NCBI RefSeq assembly: GCF_000430545.1
Contig: NZ_KE387164.1
Location: forward strand, 218,807-282,806
DNA length: 64,000 bases
Source of the DNA: Tenacibaculum ovolyticum DSM 18103
GTDB lineage: Bacteria; Bacteroidota; Bacteroidia; Flavobacteriales; Flavobacteriaceae
Reading direction: 5' to 3'
Shown: positions 1 to 9,280 of the stretch, one piece after another
Layout of the letters: each line of letters opens with the position of its first letter
How positions within the stretch are numbered: position 1 is the stretch's first letter
Program-made: the position numbers and the translations under genes
The notes under the pieces: model-generated
What the model saw: the letters and a program-made list of their open reading frames with translations, nothing else
The model's database searches: none
Told to the model about the DNA's origin: nothing

Positions 1-2511
1 TTCTCTTGCTATGTCAGGATTAAAATTTGGAAAAAATTGACCATCATCAGAAACAAAAGAAGTAGTTCTTTTTATTATTGAAGGAGATACATAGATGTTA
101 CCTAAATAATTAAGTGTCATTCCTATAAACCAGTAGTTAGGGTCTCTGTATTCAAAACCGAAAGAGTAGGCTGTTTGAGGGCCTGAAGCAACTCTGTAAT
201 TTTTTAGGTTTGCTGTTCCGTAATCTTTAATACCCCTATCATTAAAGCCAGTATTATTAGATTTTGTACTAATCTCAGAAGCTAAAGTTACATTAGGATT
301 ATTGTTATAAGTGTATTGCCCGATATTGGCAGCTGCTTTTAATTTAAAGCTAGATACTACTTGTGCTTCAATACCTATTTCTGTTCCAAAATGTTTTTTA
401 TTTATTCCTGTTGTAATTTCCTGAACAAAAAGATTATCAGCTCCAGTAAAGTAAAAAGCAATATTAGTGGCATCTTTAATTGTTGTGTAGTATCCTGATA
501 ATTTTGCGGTAATAAAAGGTGTTCTTACAATATAGCTAGCATCTAAAGATGTGATTTTTTCATTATTTAAACTACTCACATCTGCTACAGTCAAGTTATT
601 GAATCTTGAATTTACAAATGAGTTTCGGATAGATGGAGCTTTACTAATATATCCCCCGTTAAAATCTAATAAATGACGCCCTGAAATTTTATAAGTGAAA
701 CCTGCTTTAATTCCGTAACCAAAGTGCTTTATTTTTTTAGATCTACCAAAAGAGTTTGGTATTGTGGCGTTTGTTGAACTTCCTGGGTAGATACCGTTTT
801 TATACAAACCTTCTCTTTGGTATGCTTTATTATGAATAGCAGCAGCAGTATAAAAATCTATTTTATTGTATTTAAATTGTAATTGAGTAAAGCCACCATA
901 AACTTGTGACATTAGTTTGTAATTGTACTTAAATCGATCCCCTTTTTTTACCACTCGATTAGGGGTTCGTAAATCGTTTTGAAGATTGTCATTACCAATA
1001 TCTCCAAATTTATTAATGTCTAAATATCCGCTTGCGCCAAATAAATCTAATACATTGGCAAAGTTTTCAGAATTTAATTTTTTATATTCTAAGTTACCAC
1101 TTAACGTAATATTGTTGGTTAATTCAGCATTTAAATTAGTCGTTACTGTTAATAGTTTATCATCGTTACGATCTTCATAGAGAGCAAACAAAGCGTTGTT
1201 ATTGGTGTTTTCATTTCCAATATATAAATCAAGCCAATTTAACTGTCCGTCATTTTTAAAATTTACGAACGATTTATAGGCATTTGCATGATCTGGCCCA
1301 TAAGAGTTGTTTAAAAAATAATTAGGTAGTTTTCTGTAATAAGTTGGGCTTGGATCGTTACCTCCATTGAAATCAATCCGACTATTACCAGTTTCCCCAA
1401 ACTGATATGCAATTCCTGTATTTAAGGATATTTTACTACTTAATTTCCAATAGTGATTTAGCATAAAAATCGGCTCATTAACTCTTTTAATTCGAGCATT
1501 TCTAATTTTTCCGTTTTGATAGCCCCAATAAGGATTGTATGCTGTTCCTTTTAAATCAAAAACCTCCTGTGTGTTGGCAGCAGATTTTCCTCTGCTATTT
1601 TTAGCTTGAATGGCAGTGAAGTTTAAACTATGTTTTTTGTTAATTTGTTTTTCTAAAGAAGCAAAAATTGAATAAGCATTATATGAAGTTCCTTCAGTAA
1701 AGCCTTCGTTAGCGTGTCTTTTACTTGCCGATACGGTAAATGCCCATCCGTTTTTTAGTAAGCCCGAGCTGTACTTAGCCATTAAACGATGTGAATAACT
1801 TCTATTTGAAGATGCGTAAGAAATGCTAATGCTCTTTTTATAATAAGAAGCACGAGTATTAATGTTTGTAACTCCTAAAATACCACCGAAAGAATAGGCT
1901 GAAGGAGATAATCCGCTGCTAAAATCTTGATTTCTTAATACACTATTTAAACCACCCCAATTGCTCCACTGCGGACGACCGTTGTAGTGTTTATTCATTT
2001 CAATACCATTAATAAGAACCTTTGCGTTTTCAGACCCTAAACCTTTTATACTGTAGAAGGAAGCACTCCATTCATAAGCAGCAGCTAGCAAATAAGTGTC
2101 TTTTGATGATTGTAGTAAACCAGTAATGTTATCGGCAATGCTAGAATCATCATTTAGTTCATCATCTGTAAGCGTAATTATACTTAAGTCGATGTCATTG
2201 GAAGTGTCTTCGTCTATTGAAATATTTCCTAAATCTAGGAGACCTTCAGTTATTTGAATAGGAATGTTTTGAGTTTTAAATCCTTTTAAGGAAATTGTAA
2301 TAACCAATTCTTTCTTAGGTAAATTATTTAGTGTAAAACCACCATTAAAGTTAGTTAAGCTATTAAAATTTGTTTTTTTTACACTTATTAAAACACCTTG
2401 TAAAGGTTTTTTAGAGTCGCTATTTATTACAATTCCTTTTATAGCGTTTTGTGCGCTTAAATTTAAAAAACTTAAACACAATAATAGTATTGTTACGGTA
2501 AAGATCCTCAT
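1..2511 (-). CDS. TonB-dependent receptor, 3' end outside window
   Basis: Reading the minus strand from an ATG at 2509-2511 gives an uninterrupted frame of about 837 codons that runs off the left edge. The product starts with a signal peptide (hydrophobic stretch ending LSAQ), then a carboxypeptidase-regulatory-like beta domain (GIVINSDSKKPLQGVLISV, about residues 26-100), then a plug domain (VLINGIEMNKHYNGRPQW, near 165) and a long barrel rich in alternating aromatic strands. This is the outer-membrane receptor layout of Bacteroidota. No SusD-like partner is visible and the substrate is unknown. The C-terminal barrel strands are missing only because of the window edge. It is divergent from the EEP gene that starts at 2687. 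Confidence 0.9.
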   Translation of the reverse strand, partial: MRIFTVTILLLCLSFLNLSAQNAIKGIVINSDSKKPLQGVLISVKKTNFNSLTNFNGGFTLNNLPKKELVITISLKGFKTQNIPIQITEGLLDLGNISIDEDTSNDIDLSIITLTDDELNDDSSIADNITGLLQSSKDTYLLAAAYEWSASFYSIKGLGSENAKVLINGIEMNKHYNGRPQWSNWGGLNSVLRNQDFSSGLSPSAYSFGGILGVTNINTRASYYKKSISISYASSNRSYSHRLMAKYSSGLLKNGWAFTVSASKRHANEGFTEGTSYNAYSIFASLEKQINKKHSLNFTAIQAKNSRGKSAANTQEVFDLKGTAYNPYWGYQNGKIRNARIKRVNEPIFMLNHYWKLSSKISLNTGIAYQFGETGNSRIDFNGGNDPSPTYYRKLPNYFLNNSYGPDHANAYKSFVNFKNDGQLNWLDLYIGNENTNNNALFALYEDRNDDKLLTVTTNLNAELTNNITLSGNLEYKKLNSENFANVLDLFGASGYLDINKFGDIGNDNLQNDLRTPNRVVKKGDRFKYNYKLMSQVYGGFTQLQFKYNKIDFYTAAAIHNKAYQREGLYKNGIYPGSSTNATIPNSFGRSKKIKHFGYGIKAGFTYKISGRHLLDFNGGYISKAPSIRNSFVNSRFNNLTVADVSSLNNEKITSLDASYIVRTPFITAKLSGYYTTIKDATNIAFYFTGADNLFVQEITTGINKKHFGTEIGIEAQVVSSFKLKAAANIGQYTYNNNPNVTLASEISTKSNNTGFNDRGIKDYGTANLKNYRVASGPQTAYSFGFEYRDPNYWFIGMTLNYLGNIYVSPSIIKRTTSFVSDDGQFFPNFNPDIARE

Positions 2512-2686
2512 AAACACTTATTTATAGTTTGTTTATTGGTCTTAATTCACCGTGAAAAGAAAATAAAAAGGAGGTGGGTAAAAATAATAAATAATAATTT
2601 AAATAATAATTTTTTTTATATTAAAATCTAGGTAAATTGTTGGTTGTTACATATGTGATGTTTTTTTGTCATATAAAAATTATGAA

Positions 2687-3739
2687 ATGAAAAAGATATT
2701 AGGAATAATTAGTCTGTTTATTATACTGTTCTTAGGAAAGGTAGAAGCACAAAAAAAATATAAAATAAGAACGATAGGTTTTTATAATCTTGAAAACCTT
2801 TTTGATACTATAAATGATTTAGATAAAAATGATGAGGCAAGCCCTATAATGGAAATTAAAGGCGATCGAGAAAAAATTTATTGGGATAAAATAGATAAAC
2901 TAGGGCAGGTTATTTTACAACTAGGAGCAGAAAAAACAAATACGAGTCCTGCAATTCTTGGAGTTGCTGAGGTAGAAAATGAAAAGGTGCTTGAAGATTT
3001 AGTAAACTCTAAAAACCTTAAAGATAAAAATTACGGAATTATTCATTTTGATTCACCTGATAAGCGTGGTATTGATGTTGGTTTATTATATCAGAAAAAA
3101 TATTTTAAACCAATACATTTTGAGGTTTTTAATCCTAATATATACAAGGAAAACAGAAAAGTATATACGCGTGATATTTTATGGGTTTCAGGATATTTAG
3201 ATGAAGAATTAATTCATGTACTTGTAAATCATTGGCCTTCAAGAAGAGGTGGAGAAGCAAAAAGTAGCGTATTGCGAGAAAAAGCAGCTTACAAAGTAAC
3301 CCAGATAATAGCAGAAATTAAGAAGAACGACCCAGCTCCGAAAGTGTTTATTATTGGTGATTTTAATGATGACCCTACTAATGCTAGTTTTAAAAAGGTA
3401 TTAAAAACAAAAGAAAAGAAACGTGATGTTAAAGAAGGAGATCTTTATAACCCATATGAAAACATGTTTCGTCGCGGTTTTAGTACCTTAGGATATAGAG
3501 ATAATATTAATTTGTTTGATCAGATTGTAATAACATCTGCTTTATTAGATAAAGGAGAAAAAGATTTTTCTTCTTATAAAATGTTTAAATCGGGGGTTTT
3601 TAATAAAAGATTTTTAACTGAAAAGAAGGGGCGTTTTAAAGGGTACCCTTTTCGAAGTTTTTCTTACGGAAAATATACTGGAGGTTATAGCGATCATTAC
3701 CCTGTGTATATGTATTTAATTAGGGAGGATAAAAACTAA
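2687..3739 (+). CDS. Secreted endonuclease/exonuclease/phosphatase family protein
   Basis: The protein has 350 residues from the ATG at 2687. A TTG 21 bases upstream would add seven polar residues before the signal peptide and is less likely. Residues 1-22 form a signal peptide ending VEAQ. The EEP fold motifs are in order: FYNLENLFD (about 32-40), AEVEN with the metal-binding Glu near 95, NHWPSRRGG (about 180), GDFND (224-228) and the final SDHYP (335-339). It is probably a periplasmic or secreted metal-dependent nuclease or phosphodiesterase. Its 3' half is repeated in damaged form at 28333-28793, just before a very large secreted nuclease, so the two nuclease genes were probably neighbours before the intervening island arrived. 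Confidence 0.88.
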   Translation: MKKILGIISLFIILFLGKVEAQKKYKIRTIGFYNLENLFDTINDLDKNDEASPIMEIKGDREKIYWDKIDKLGQVILQLGAEKTNTSPAILGVAEVENEKVLEDLVNSKNLKDKNYGIIHFDSPDKRGIDVGLLYQKKYFKPIHFEVFNPNIYKENRKVYTRDILWVSGYLDEELIHVLVNHWPSRRGGEAKSSVLREKAAYKVTQIIAEIKKNDPAPKVFIIGDFNDDPTNASFKKVLKTKEKKRDVKEGDLYNPYENMFRRGFSTLGYRDNINLFDQIVITSALLDKGEKDFSSYKMFKSGVFNKRFLTEKKGRFKGYPFRSFSYGKYTGGYSDHYPVYMYLIREDKN

Positions 3740-3917
3740 AACCGACTCTCTTTTTTAACGTGAGTTCGATAGAAAATTAAAACGTATTTATTTACAATCA
3801 TTTTATATCCGAATTGGTTACTCATTATAATCTAAAAGCTCTTGAAGCTTTGTTTGCTACTTTTAATAAAAAAAAGCCATTATGTTTTAATTAGTACTGT
3901 TTATGAAAAAGGTTTTT

Positions 3918-4050
3918 CTGTAATTTTTGTACACCGAAAGTTATAGTGAAAAAAGTGAGTGTACATAGCTGTACACTGAGGGAAAATAAAAATAAAATGG
4001 GTGTACATGCTTGTACACTTATTAATTTAAAAAATATACGAGTGTACATT
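3918..4050. promoter_or_regulatory. Phased array of TGTACA dyads (candidate operator)
   Basis: TGTACA occurs six times, starting at 3928, 3960, 3970, 4002, 4012 and 4043. The two central pairs form dyads: AGTGTACA-TAGC-TGTACACT (3958-3977) and GTGTACA-TGCT-TGTACAC (4001-4018). The repeat period is 42 bp (3928 to 3970, 3960 to 4002, 3970 to 4012) and the within-pair spacing is 10 bp, so all copies face the same side of the helix. The outer copies look like half-sites with decayed partners. The array fills most of the gap 3740-4089 and ends about 40 bp before the gene at 4090. That it is a protein-binding array is inference. Confidence 0.6.
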
Positions 4051-4089
4051 AATAGACTTAAAAAAAATAAAAACAAAAAAAATTGAATT

Positions 4090-4632
4090 ATGCTAACAGC
4101 TATAAGAACATGTTTTAAGATTACTAATATTTCATTAGCAAATTATACAGGAGCCTCGTACGATACGTTAAAATCGCTATCTTCAAATCGAAGATCGTAC
4201 AACAATGCCCTATTTAATAAACTGCTAACAATATACAAAGCACTTGCCTTACAAACACCTATAGCAGCATTAGCACATGCGTTAAACTTTATAAAGAACG
4301 AAGAAGAAGTAGCGTTACCTAAATTAATGCAATTATTAAAAAAAGCAGAAAAAAAATTGCATAGAAAACATGCCTCGCTACAATTATTACAAGAAAAAAG
4401 AGCTAATTGGTTGCGTGGTATACATGCGTGTTTAGAACTATTACAAAAAGAGGGTTTAACAAGTAATGATACAAAATGGATTAATTTGCGTAAAAAACAT
4501 TTAGAACTACAATTAGCCGATAGTTCACTTTTTAAAATAGTAGTATTACAAACGGAGATATCCGCTTTAAATACAGAAATTGCTAGTTTACATAATTTTA
4601 TTAAAGAGTTTCAGAGTAATAGTACTTCATGA
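4090..4632 (+). CDS. Hypothetical helical protein with HTH-like N-terminus
   Basis: This 180-residue protein matches no family I can name. Residues 10-35 (including SLANYTGASYDTLKSLS) read like a helix-turn-helix of the XRE kind, LA-x-x-TG-x-S-x-x-x-L. The rest is lysine- and leucine-rich helix (about 85-175) with coiled-coil character and no signal peptide or membrane segment. It directly follows the TGTACA dyad array and precedes tssD, so an autoregulating or island-regulating DNA-binding protein is a reasonable inference but not shown. Confidence 0.6.
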   Translation: MLTAIRTCFKITNISLANYTGASYDTLKSLSSNRRSYNNALFNKLLTIYKALALQTPIAALAHALNFIKNEEEVALPKLMQLLKKAEKKLHRKHASLQLLQEKRANWLRGIHACLELLQKEGLTSNDTKWINLRKKHLELQLADSSLFKIVVLQTEISALNTEIASLHNFIKEFQSNSTS

Positions 4633-5035
4633 TTTTTGTTATTACGTATTGGTATAATATGTATTGTGTTACCTTTTGGTTGTTAGAACTTTAAATTTTT
4701 AACAGACTTCTATTTAATGTCACCTTTATGCAAAATTGTTTTTTATTATAAACAATAAGTGATTATATTTACAACTCAAATTTGACAATTTGTAATTTTA
4801 TAATTGCTATGTAAAATAAACTGTCATACTTGTATTTATATAGGCTACTAAAGCCTGTATTATACTATAAAAGTATCGTTATTGGGGATCTCCTGGTAGC
4901 GCATGTTTCTTTTTTTAGCTTATTATATAATTGCCTATTGTTATAGGAGAGTCCGTTTTATGTTTACATAATACTAGTTACGCTATGCATAAAGCAAAAG
5001 AAAATTTTAAAAATTAATAATTAAAAAACAAAATT
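4633..5035. other. Intergenic region upstream of tssD
   Basis: This 403-base non-coding stretch lies between the hypothetical regulator and tssD. It holds a small stem (AGGCT-actaa-AGCCT, near 4850-4866) and AT-rich segments with TATATTTA near 4760 that weakly resemble a Bacteroidota -7 element. No reading frame looks genuine. The tssD transcript probably begins here, but I cannot fix the promoter. Confidence 0.4.
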
Positions 5036-5434
5036 ATGGGATCGTTTAGAGCATCGCTAGAATTAGGAGGAAAAGAATTTGACGTATTAGCAACAGAATA
5101 TTCTTTTAGTAGAGATACTGATAAGAAAGGTAAAATTGCATCTAATGTTTACGGAGGAAGAATCAACATTACAATAGAATCTACCGCAGATTCATCAGTA
5201 ATCGAAGCGATGTTAAATAGCCAATTTAAAGCTATTGAAGGAAAAATTGTATTTAAGAAATCTGAAGAAGATTCAAAAATGAAAGAAGTTGAATTTAAGA
5301 ATGCGTATATCGTATACTATAAAGAAAACTTACATGTAAACGGAGACGTACCAATGACTATTAACTTTACTGTTTCGGCAGAACAAATGACTATTGGTAA
5401 TGCAGCTATCGATAATCGTTGGCCAGTAGCATAA
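5036..5434 (+). CDS. tssD: Type VI secretion tube protein TssD (Hcp-like)
   Basis: At 132 residues it has the length and sequence style of the Bacteroidota TssD family: it begins MGSFRASLELGGKEFDV, has a beta-rich body with SFSRDTDKKG, and ends TVSAEQMTIGNAAIDNRWP. This is the ring protein that stacks into the inner tube expelled by the type VI machine. It is cytoplasmic, without a signal peptide. It has its own strong terminator and precedes vgrG by 560 bases, typical of an orphan hcp-vgrG effector cluster. No sheath or baseplate genes occur in this window, so the apparatus must be encoded elsewhere. Confidence 0.9.
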   Translation: MGSFRASLELGGKEFDVLATEYSFSRDTDKKGKIASNVYGGRINITIESTADSSVIEAMLNSQFKAIEGKIVFKKSEEDSKMKEVEFKNAYIVYYKENLHVNGDVPMTINFTVSAEQMTIGNAAIDNRWPVA

Positions 5435-5449
5435 GTACAAATTAATAAA

Positions 5450-5476
5450 GAGCAAACCTATAAGGTTTGCTCTTTT
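5450..5476 (+). terminator. Intrinsic terminator after tssD
   Basis: A 9-bp perfect stem, GAGCAAACC (5450-5458) and GGTTTGCTC (5464-5472), with a 5-base loop and a TTTT tail, begins 16 bases after the tssD stop codon. It would make tssD monocistronic. Confidence 0.85.
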
Positions 5477-5511
5477 ACTACTTATAAACGTGAGTTCTAA
5501 CTAATAAAAAA

Positions 5512-5618
5512 GTGTCAGTTTGAGTGAAATTCTGGAATGATTTAGTATCGAGAACACTATTTTTTGGTTTAAATTGTCACTTCGAGTAATTTTCGTTAGA
5601 AAATTGTATCGAGAAGTA
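5512..5618. repeat. Two diverged copies of an intergenic hairpin repeat
   Basis: Two segments follow the pattern GTCA-(g/c)TT-nGAGT ... GTATCGAGAA, at about 5513-5556 and 5575-5618. The second folds as ACTTCGAG...CGAGAAGT with an inner AATTTTC/GAAAATT stem. A related ACGTGAGTTC stub occurs at 3758-3767 and 5488-5497. They look like family-specific repetitive intergenic elements of flavobacteria; that identification comes from general familiarity, not a search. Confidence 0.45.
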
Positions 5619-5996
5619 TAATTTAAAAAATCAAAATATTTATAAAAGAGCTTTTGCTATAAGCTCTAATTTGAAAAAGAGAAAAATACTAATAGTATAC
5701 GAATACAATAGTAGTAACAATAGTCTTGCTTAATTTATTTCAGTATTGCATACAAGCTAAGGCTATTTAGGTATGTAAATTAAAATAAGATATAATATTT
5801 GTAAACAAATGATGCTATTGTGTTGCGATTTTTACATGTTAAAGCTTTTTTGTTATGTGAATTCGAATACTACACAATATGTGTAAACAAATGATGTTAT
5901 TTAGTTGAGTGGCAGTTATACATAATTTATTTATAGTAATACACAGTTTAACGGCTGTTTTAGTATGCTATTATTTCGTATTAAAAAAAATGAAAA
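5619..5996. promoter_or_regulatory. Leader region of vgrG with a 14-bp direct repeat
   Basis: This is a non-coding AT-rich stretch before vgrG. It contains GTAAACAAATGATG twice (5801-5814 and 5883-5896), 82 bases apart, each followed by a TAT or TTAT motif. It probably holds the promoter of the vgrG-effector operon; the role of the repeats is unknown. Confidence 0.4.
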
Positions 5997-7805
5997 ATGA
6001 AACCAACAACAACGATTAATATAGACGGAGAAACGCTCTATAACTTTGAAAAAGTAACGCTTAACCAAGCCATAAACAATCATCATACCTTTAGTTTAAT
6101 AGTAGATTATGATACTGTTGAAACCGTTGGTTCTTATACGCTAGACGACTCAAAAGAATGGTTAGGGAAATCGATTGTAATAAATTTTAACGATACCGAT
6201 TTTTTAGGCGTAATAACCAATGTAAAACTACAACACAGCAATGGTTTTGATGGTAAATTGCTTGTTAGCGGATATTCTAAAACCATTTTATTAGAAAACG
6301 GTGCACACATGCATTCTTGGTTGCATAAAAGCTTAGATACCATTGTAAACGATACCGTTAGAGCAGCAGGCTTAACTGCCAAAATAAAACCTGTATTTAA
6401 AACACCAATTACTTACCAAGCACAATACAAAGAAAATCACTTTCAGTTTATACAACGACTAGCGAAACAATATAACGAATGGTTGTATTATGATGGTATA
6501 CAATTGGTTTTTGGTAAACCAACCTTAGCAGCGGCAATAACGGTAGAATATGGAGCAGATATGGACACCCTTAATATTGCCATACAAACCATAGCAAGTA
6601 CTGCCACTAGTTACGAATACAATGCATTGCAAAATGTTAGAGACGAAACAAAAACAAGAGGGCGTGTAGAGGGTTTAAACGAATTGGGTAGTTATGCTTT
6701 TGATGTATCTAAAGAACTATTTACCATAAATACTCAAGAAAATTTAGCGACTAAAGCAGAGAATAAAAGTGAAATAGACACTTTTGTATATAGCCAACAG
6801 GCAAGCAAAATAGCAACAGCTAATGTACTAAGTGCTACTAGTACCAAACAAGGTTTAACTGTAGGTACTGTTATAAAAGTAACAGGCGCTCAACGCGGAA
6901 TTGATGCTTTTAATGTAAAAAATTATGGTGAGTATATTATTACTAAAATAACCCATACTGCTACAGGATCAAGTGAATATGGAAATGAATTTGAGGCAAT
7001 TTCATCAGGTACAACCATATTACCCGTGCCAGAAGTAGCCTTTCCAGAAGCAGCTACTCAAGTAGCTACCGTATTATCAAATGAAGACCCGAACCAAAAA
7101 GGGCGCGTACAAGTACAATTTCAATGGCAAAAGCACGAACTAAAAACAAGTTGGATACGTGTAATGACTCCCGATGCAGGTAGTAGTGATCACCATGCAC
7201 AAAACCGAGGACATGTTTTTATACCTGAAAAAGGAGATCAAGTAATGGTTGGTTTTCGTTACAACGACCCAAACCAGCCTTTTGTAATGGGAAGTTTATT
7301 TCATGGTAATAATGGAGCTGGTGGTAAAGATCAGAATAATTATAAGAGTATTATTACTAAAAGTGGGCATATTTTAGAATTTAATGATACCAATAATAGC
7401 GAGAGTATTACCATTACAGATAAAAATAATAATATTATATTTATTGATACTGCAAATAAAAATATACGAATTAGTGCGCCAGAAAACATTAGTATCAGTG
7501 CTAAAAATATAGACATTACAGCAAGTGAAAACTTAACGATGAGTGCTGGTAAAAATATGGGAATAAACACGGGTGATGATATGAATATTGGTGCGGGTGA
7601 TAATTTAAATATGATTGCCAACGAAGCACTGTTAATTATGGCAAAAACAATTACCGAACAAGCATCAGAAAACTTTCAAACTCTTGCCACTAATTTAGAA
7701 GAACATGCCGAGGTAATTTCTAAAAACAGCACTAAAGAAAGTATCGATTTAAACAGCGCAGGTAGCGTAAATAATAATACAGGCGATAAAGTAAAATTAT
7801 TTTAG
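5997..7805 (+). CDS. vgrG: Type VI secretion tip protein VgrG
   Basis: The 602-residue spike protein has an N-terminal gpD-like part (about 1-340; TFSLIVDYDT, QYKENHFQFIQRLAKQYNEWLYYDG). A gp5-like OB fold follows (about 355-450; EDPNQKGRVQVQFQW, SWIRVMTPDAG, FIPEKGDQVMVGF). The C-terminal needle has repeated beta strands (about 470-590; ISAPENISISAKNIDI, GDDMNIGAGDNLNM). VgrG caps the TssD tube and carries effectors. The stop codon abuts the start of the next gene (TAG then ATG), so the downstream effector is translationally linked and probably loads on this VgrG. Confidence 0.93.
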   Translation: MKPTTTINIDGETLYNFEKVTLNQAINNHHTFSLIVDYDTVETVGSYTLDDSKEWLGKSIVINFNDTDFLGVITNVKLQHSNGFDGKLLVSGYSKTILLENGAHMHSWLHKSLDTIVNDTVRAAGLTAKIKPVFKTPITYQAQYKENHFQFIQRLAKQYNEWLYYDGIQLVFGKPTLAAAITVEYGADMDTLNIAIQTIASTATSYEYNALQNVRDETKTRGRVEGLNELGSYAFDVSKELFTINTQENLATKAENKSEIDTFVYSQQASKIATANVLSATSTKQGLTVGTVIKVTGAQRGIDAFNVKNYGEYIITKITHTATGSSEYGNEFEAISSGTTILPVPEVAFPEAATQVATVLSNEDPNQKGRVQVQFQWQKHELKTSWIRVMTPDAGSSDHHAQNRGHVFIPEKGDQVMVGFRYNDPNQPFVMGSLFHGNNGAGGKDQNNYKSIITKSGHILEFNDTNNSESITITDKNNNIIFIDTANKNIRISAPENISISAKNIDITASENLTMSAGKNMGINTGDDMNIGAGDNLNMIANEALLIMAKTITEQASENFQTLATNLEEHAEVISKNSTKESIDLNSAGSVNNNTGDKVKLF

Positions 7806-9269
7806 ATGAGTGGTACTATTATTAAAATAGGTAAAGTAATTACCAAAACAGCAGAAAAAATAATGCTGAACGCAACCAATGGAGATATTAATCTTAATGC
7901 TGCAAAAAGTGTAGTAGTTAGTAGCGATAAAGAAATTACTTACAGTAGTTATGAAGCTGTAACGCCAGATGCTCAAGAAGATTTATTGGTTAAAAAAGTA
8001 AAAGGTCCAAAAGAAGTAGTTGTAGGTAAAGAATATATTTTTACGGCAGCGGTGTTTTCTAGAAAAGCGACACCTATAGAGCTGCAATCTGTAAAATGGG
8101 CATATAAAATAGACGACGGGGCAATACAACATTTTAAAAACCCAGGAACTGTTATTGGTGGTGTAGTAACTAAAAAAATATACATTGATGAGGAGTTGTG
8201 GGATAATAAGACTTTAAAAGTATATGCTTATTTTCAAAACCCTAGTGATAGTGTTAGTGTAGCTTGTGATATTAAATTGTTTGAGAAGATATTTGTTGTT
8301 GGAACGGAACAACATTATAATACGCGTGAGAATAAATTGATTTTTGCGGCGCAAGCTATAAGAGAAGTCAAATTAAATAAAGAAAATAAAGCGGATTGTA
8401 TTACGATTCTAATTTTTACAGACGGATATAATTCGAAAGAGTTAACAACTTTTGAAAGTAATGGAAAGACTTTTTTAGACCGATTAAATTTTATTAAGAT
8501 TAATTCAGCCTCTGAAATGATTAATTATATAAATAAAGGAAATGAAGTTATATCAAGGGAAAATACAAAAATTAAAGAATTAAAAATATTCTCTCATGGA
8601 TTACCTAGTAAAATAACTTTTGGTTTAGGCGAAGTTAATATCTTAAATATGAATATAGATAATAATTTAAACCAAGAGTTTAATAAAACACATGTTAATC
8701 AATTAAAAAAAGAATCATTTTCAAATGACGCAAGATTATATTCTTATGCCTGTAGAACAGGTAATAATAGTGAAAACGATAGTTTTGAAAAAGAAGGTTA
8801 TGAGGTTGAATATTATCCAATAAATCCGAGAACATTAATAACAGCAACTGAATGGTTTGCAACAAGAGAAGAAGCGCAAAAGTTTTATGATAATAAAAAT
8901 AGTTGGTATATTAATAAAGGGATAAGCATCAAACGCATTTCTGCTCCATTAAAAGTTGCAGACATAGAGAATAGTTTAGCACAAAAATTAGCAGATTATC
9001 TAAATATTTCTGTTTATGCTTATATAGTTCGATCAAATTATAGAAATACTTGGTATGATCATGAAGATAGAAACTACCAGAAAGAATACATTGAGATAGA
9101 AGACAAAAGTATTAGAATACAAAAAAAACCAACTTCTTGGGATGATGCAGAAGCGTTGTGGAATCCTAATGGTGCATATGGGGCGGTTGTTGGGGGTAAT
9201 AGCCCTGAGAGATTACCAAAAAACTTGTTTAAATTCACTAAAGGAATGAAGCCTAAAAAAGAAAATTAA
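7806..9269 (+). CDS. VgrG-linked effector, possible clan-CD-like C-terminal domain
   Basis: The protein has 487 residues. Residues 1-45 repeat the strand pattern of a VgrG needle (KIMLNATNGDINLNAAKSV), suggesting a docking extension. About 60-160 reads as an Ig-like beta domain. The C-terminal part carries LKIFSHG (His264) and LYSYACRTG (Cys316), which match the hydrophobic-His-Gly and Ala-Cys blocks of clan CD (caspase-like) cysteine peptidases; this is a motif match only. The last 40 residues (ALWNPNGAYG...FKFTKGMKP) are repeated as a relic at 10910-11044. Small membrane or lipoprotein genes follow at once, as expected for immunity. Effector status is inferred from position. Confidence 0.75.
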   Translation: MSGTIIKIGKVITKTAEKIMLNATNGDINLNAAKSVVVSSDKEITYSSYEAVTPDAQEDLLVKKVKGPKEVVVGKEYIFTAAVFSRKATPIELQSVKWAYKIDDGAIQHFKNPGTVIGGVVTKKIYIDEELWDNKTLKVYAYFQNPSDSVSVACDIKLFEKIFVVGTEQHYNTRENKLIFAAQAIREVKLNKENKADCITILIFTDGYNSKELTTFESNGKTFLDRLNFIKINSASEMINYINKGNEVISRENTKIKELKIFSHGLPSKITFGLGEVNILNMNIDNNLNQEFNKTHVNQLKKESFSNDARLYSYACRTGNNSENDSFEKEGYEVEYYPINPRTLITATEWFATREEAQKFYDNKNSWYINKGISIKRISAPLKVADIENSLAQKLADYLNISVYAYIVRSNYRNTWYDHEDRNYQKEYIEIEDKSIRIQKKPTSWDDAEALWNPNGAYGAVVGGNSPERLPKNLFKFTKGMKPKKEN

Positions 9270-9280
9270 ATAGGATACTA

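Noticed and set aside
3928..4048. TGTACA array considered as a short CRISPR
   Set aside because: The repeated unit is only 6-20 bases and palindromic, spacing is a constant helical phase, and no cas genes occur nearby.
3891..4076. Minus-strand 61-codon frame over the TGTACA array
   Set aside because: Codons come from the repeated dyads and A/T runs, and the product is a hydrophobic low-complexity string. A regulatory array explains the sequence better.
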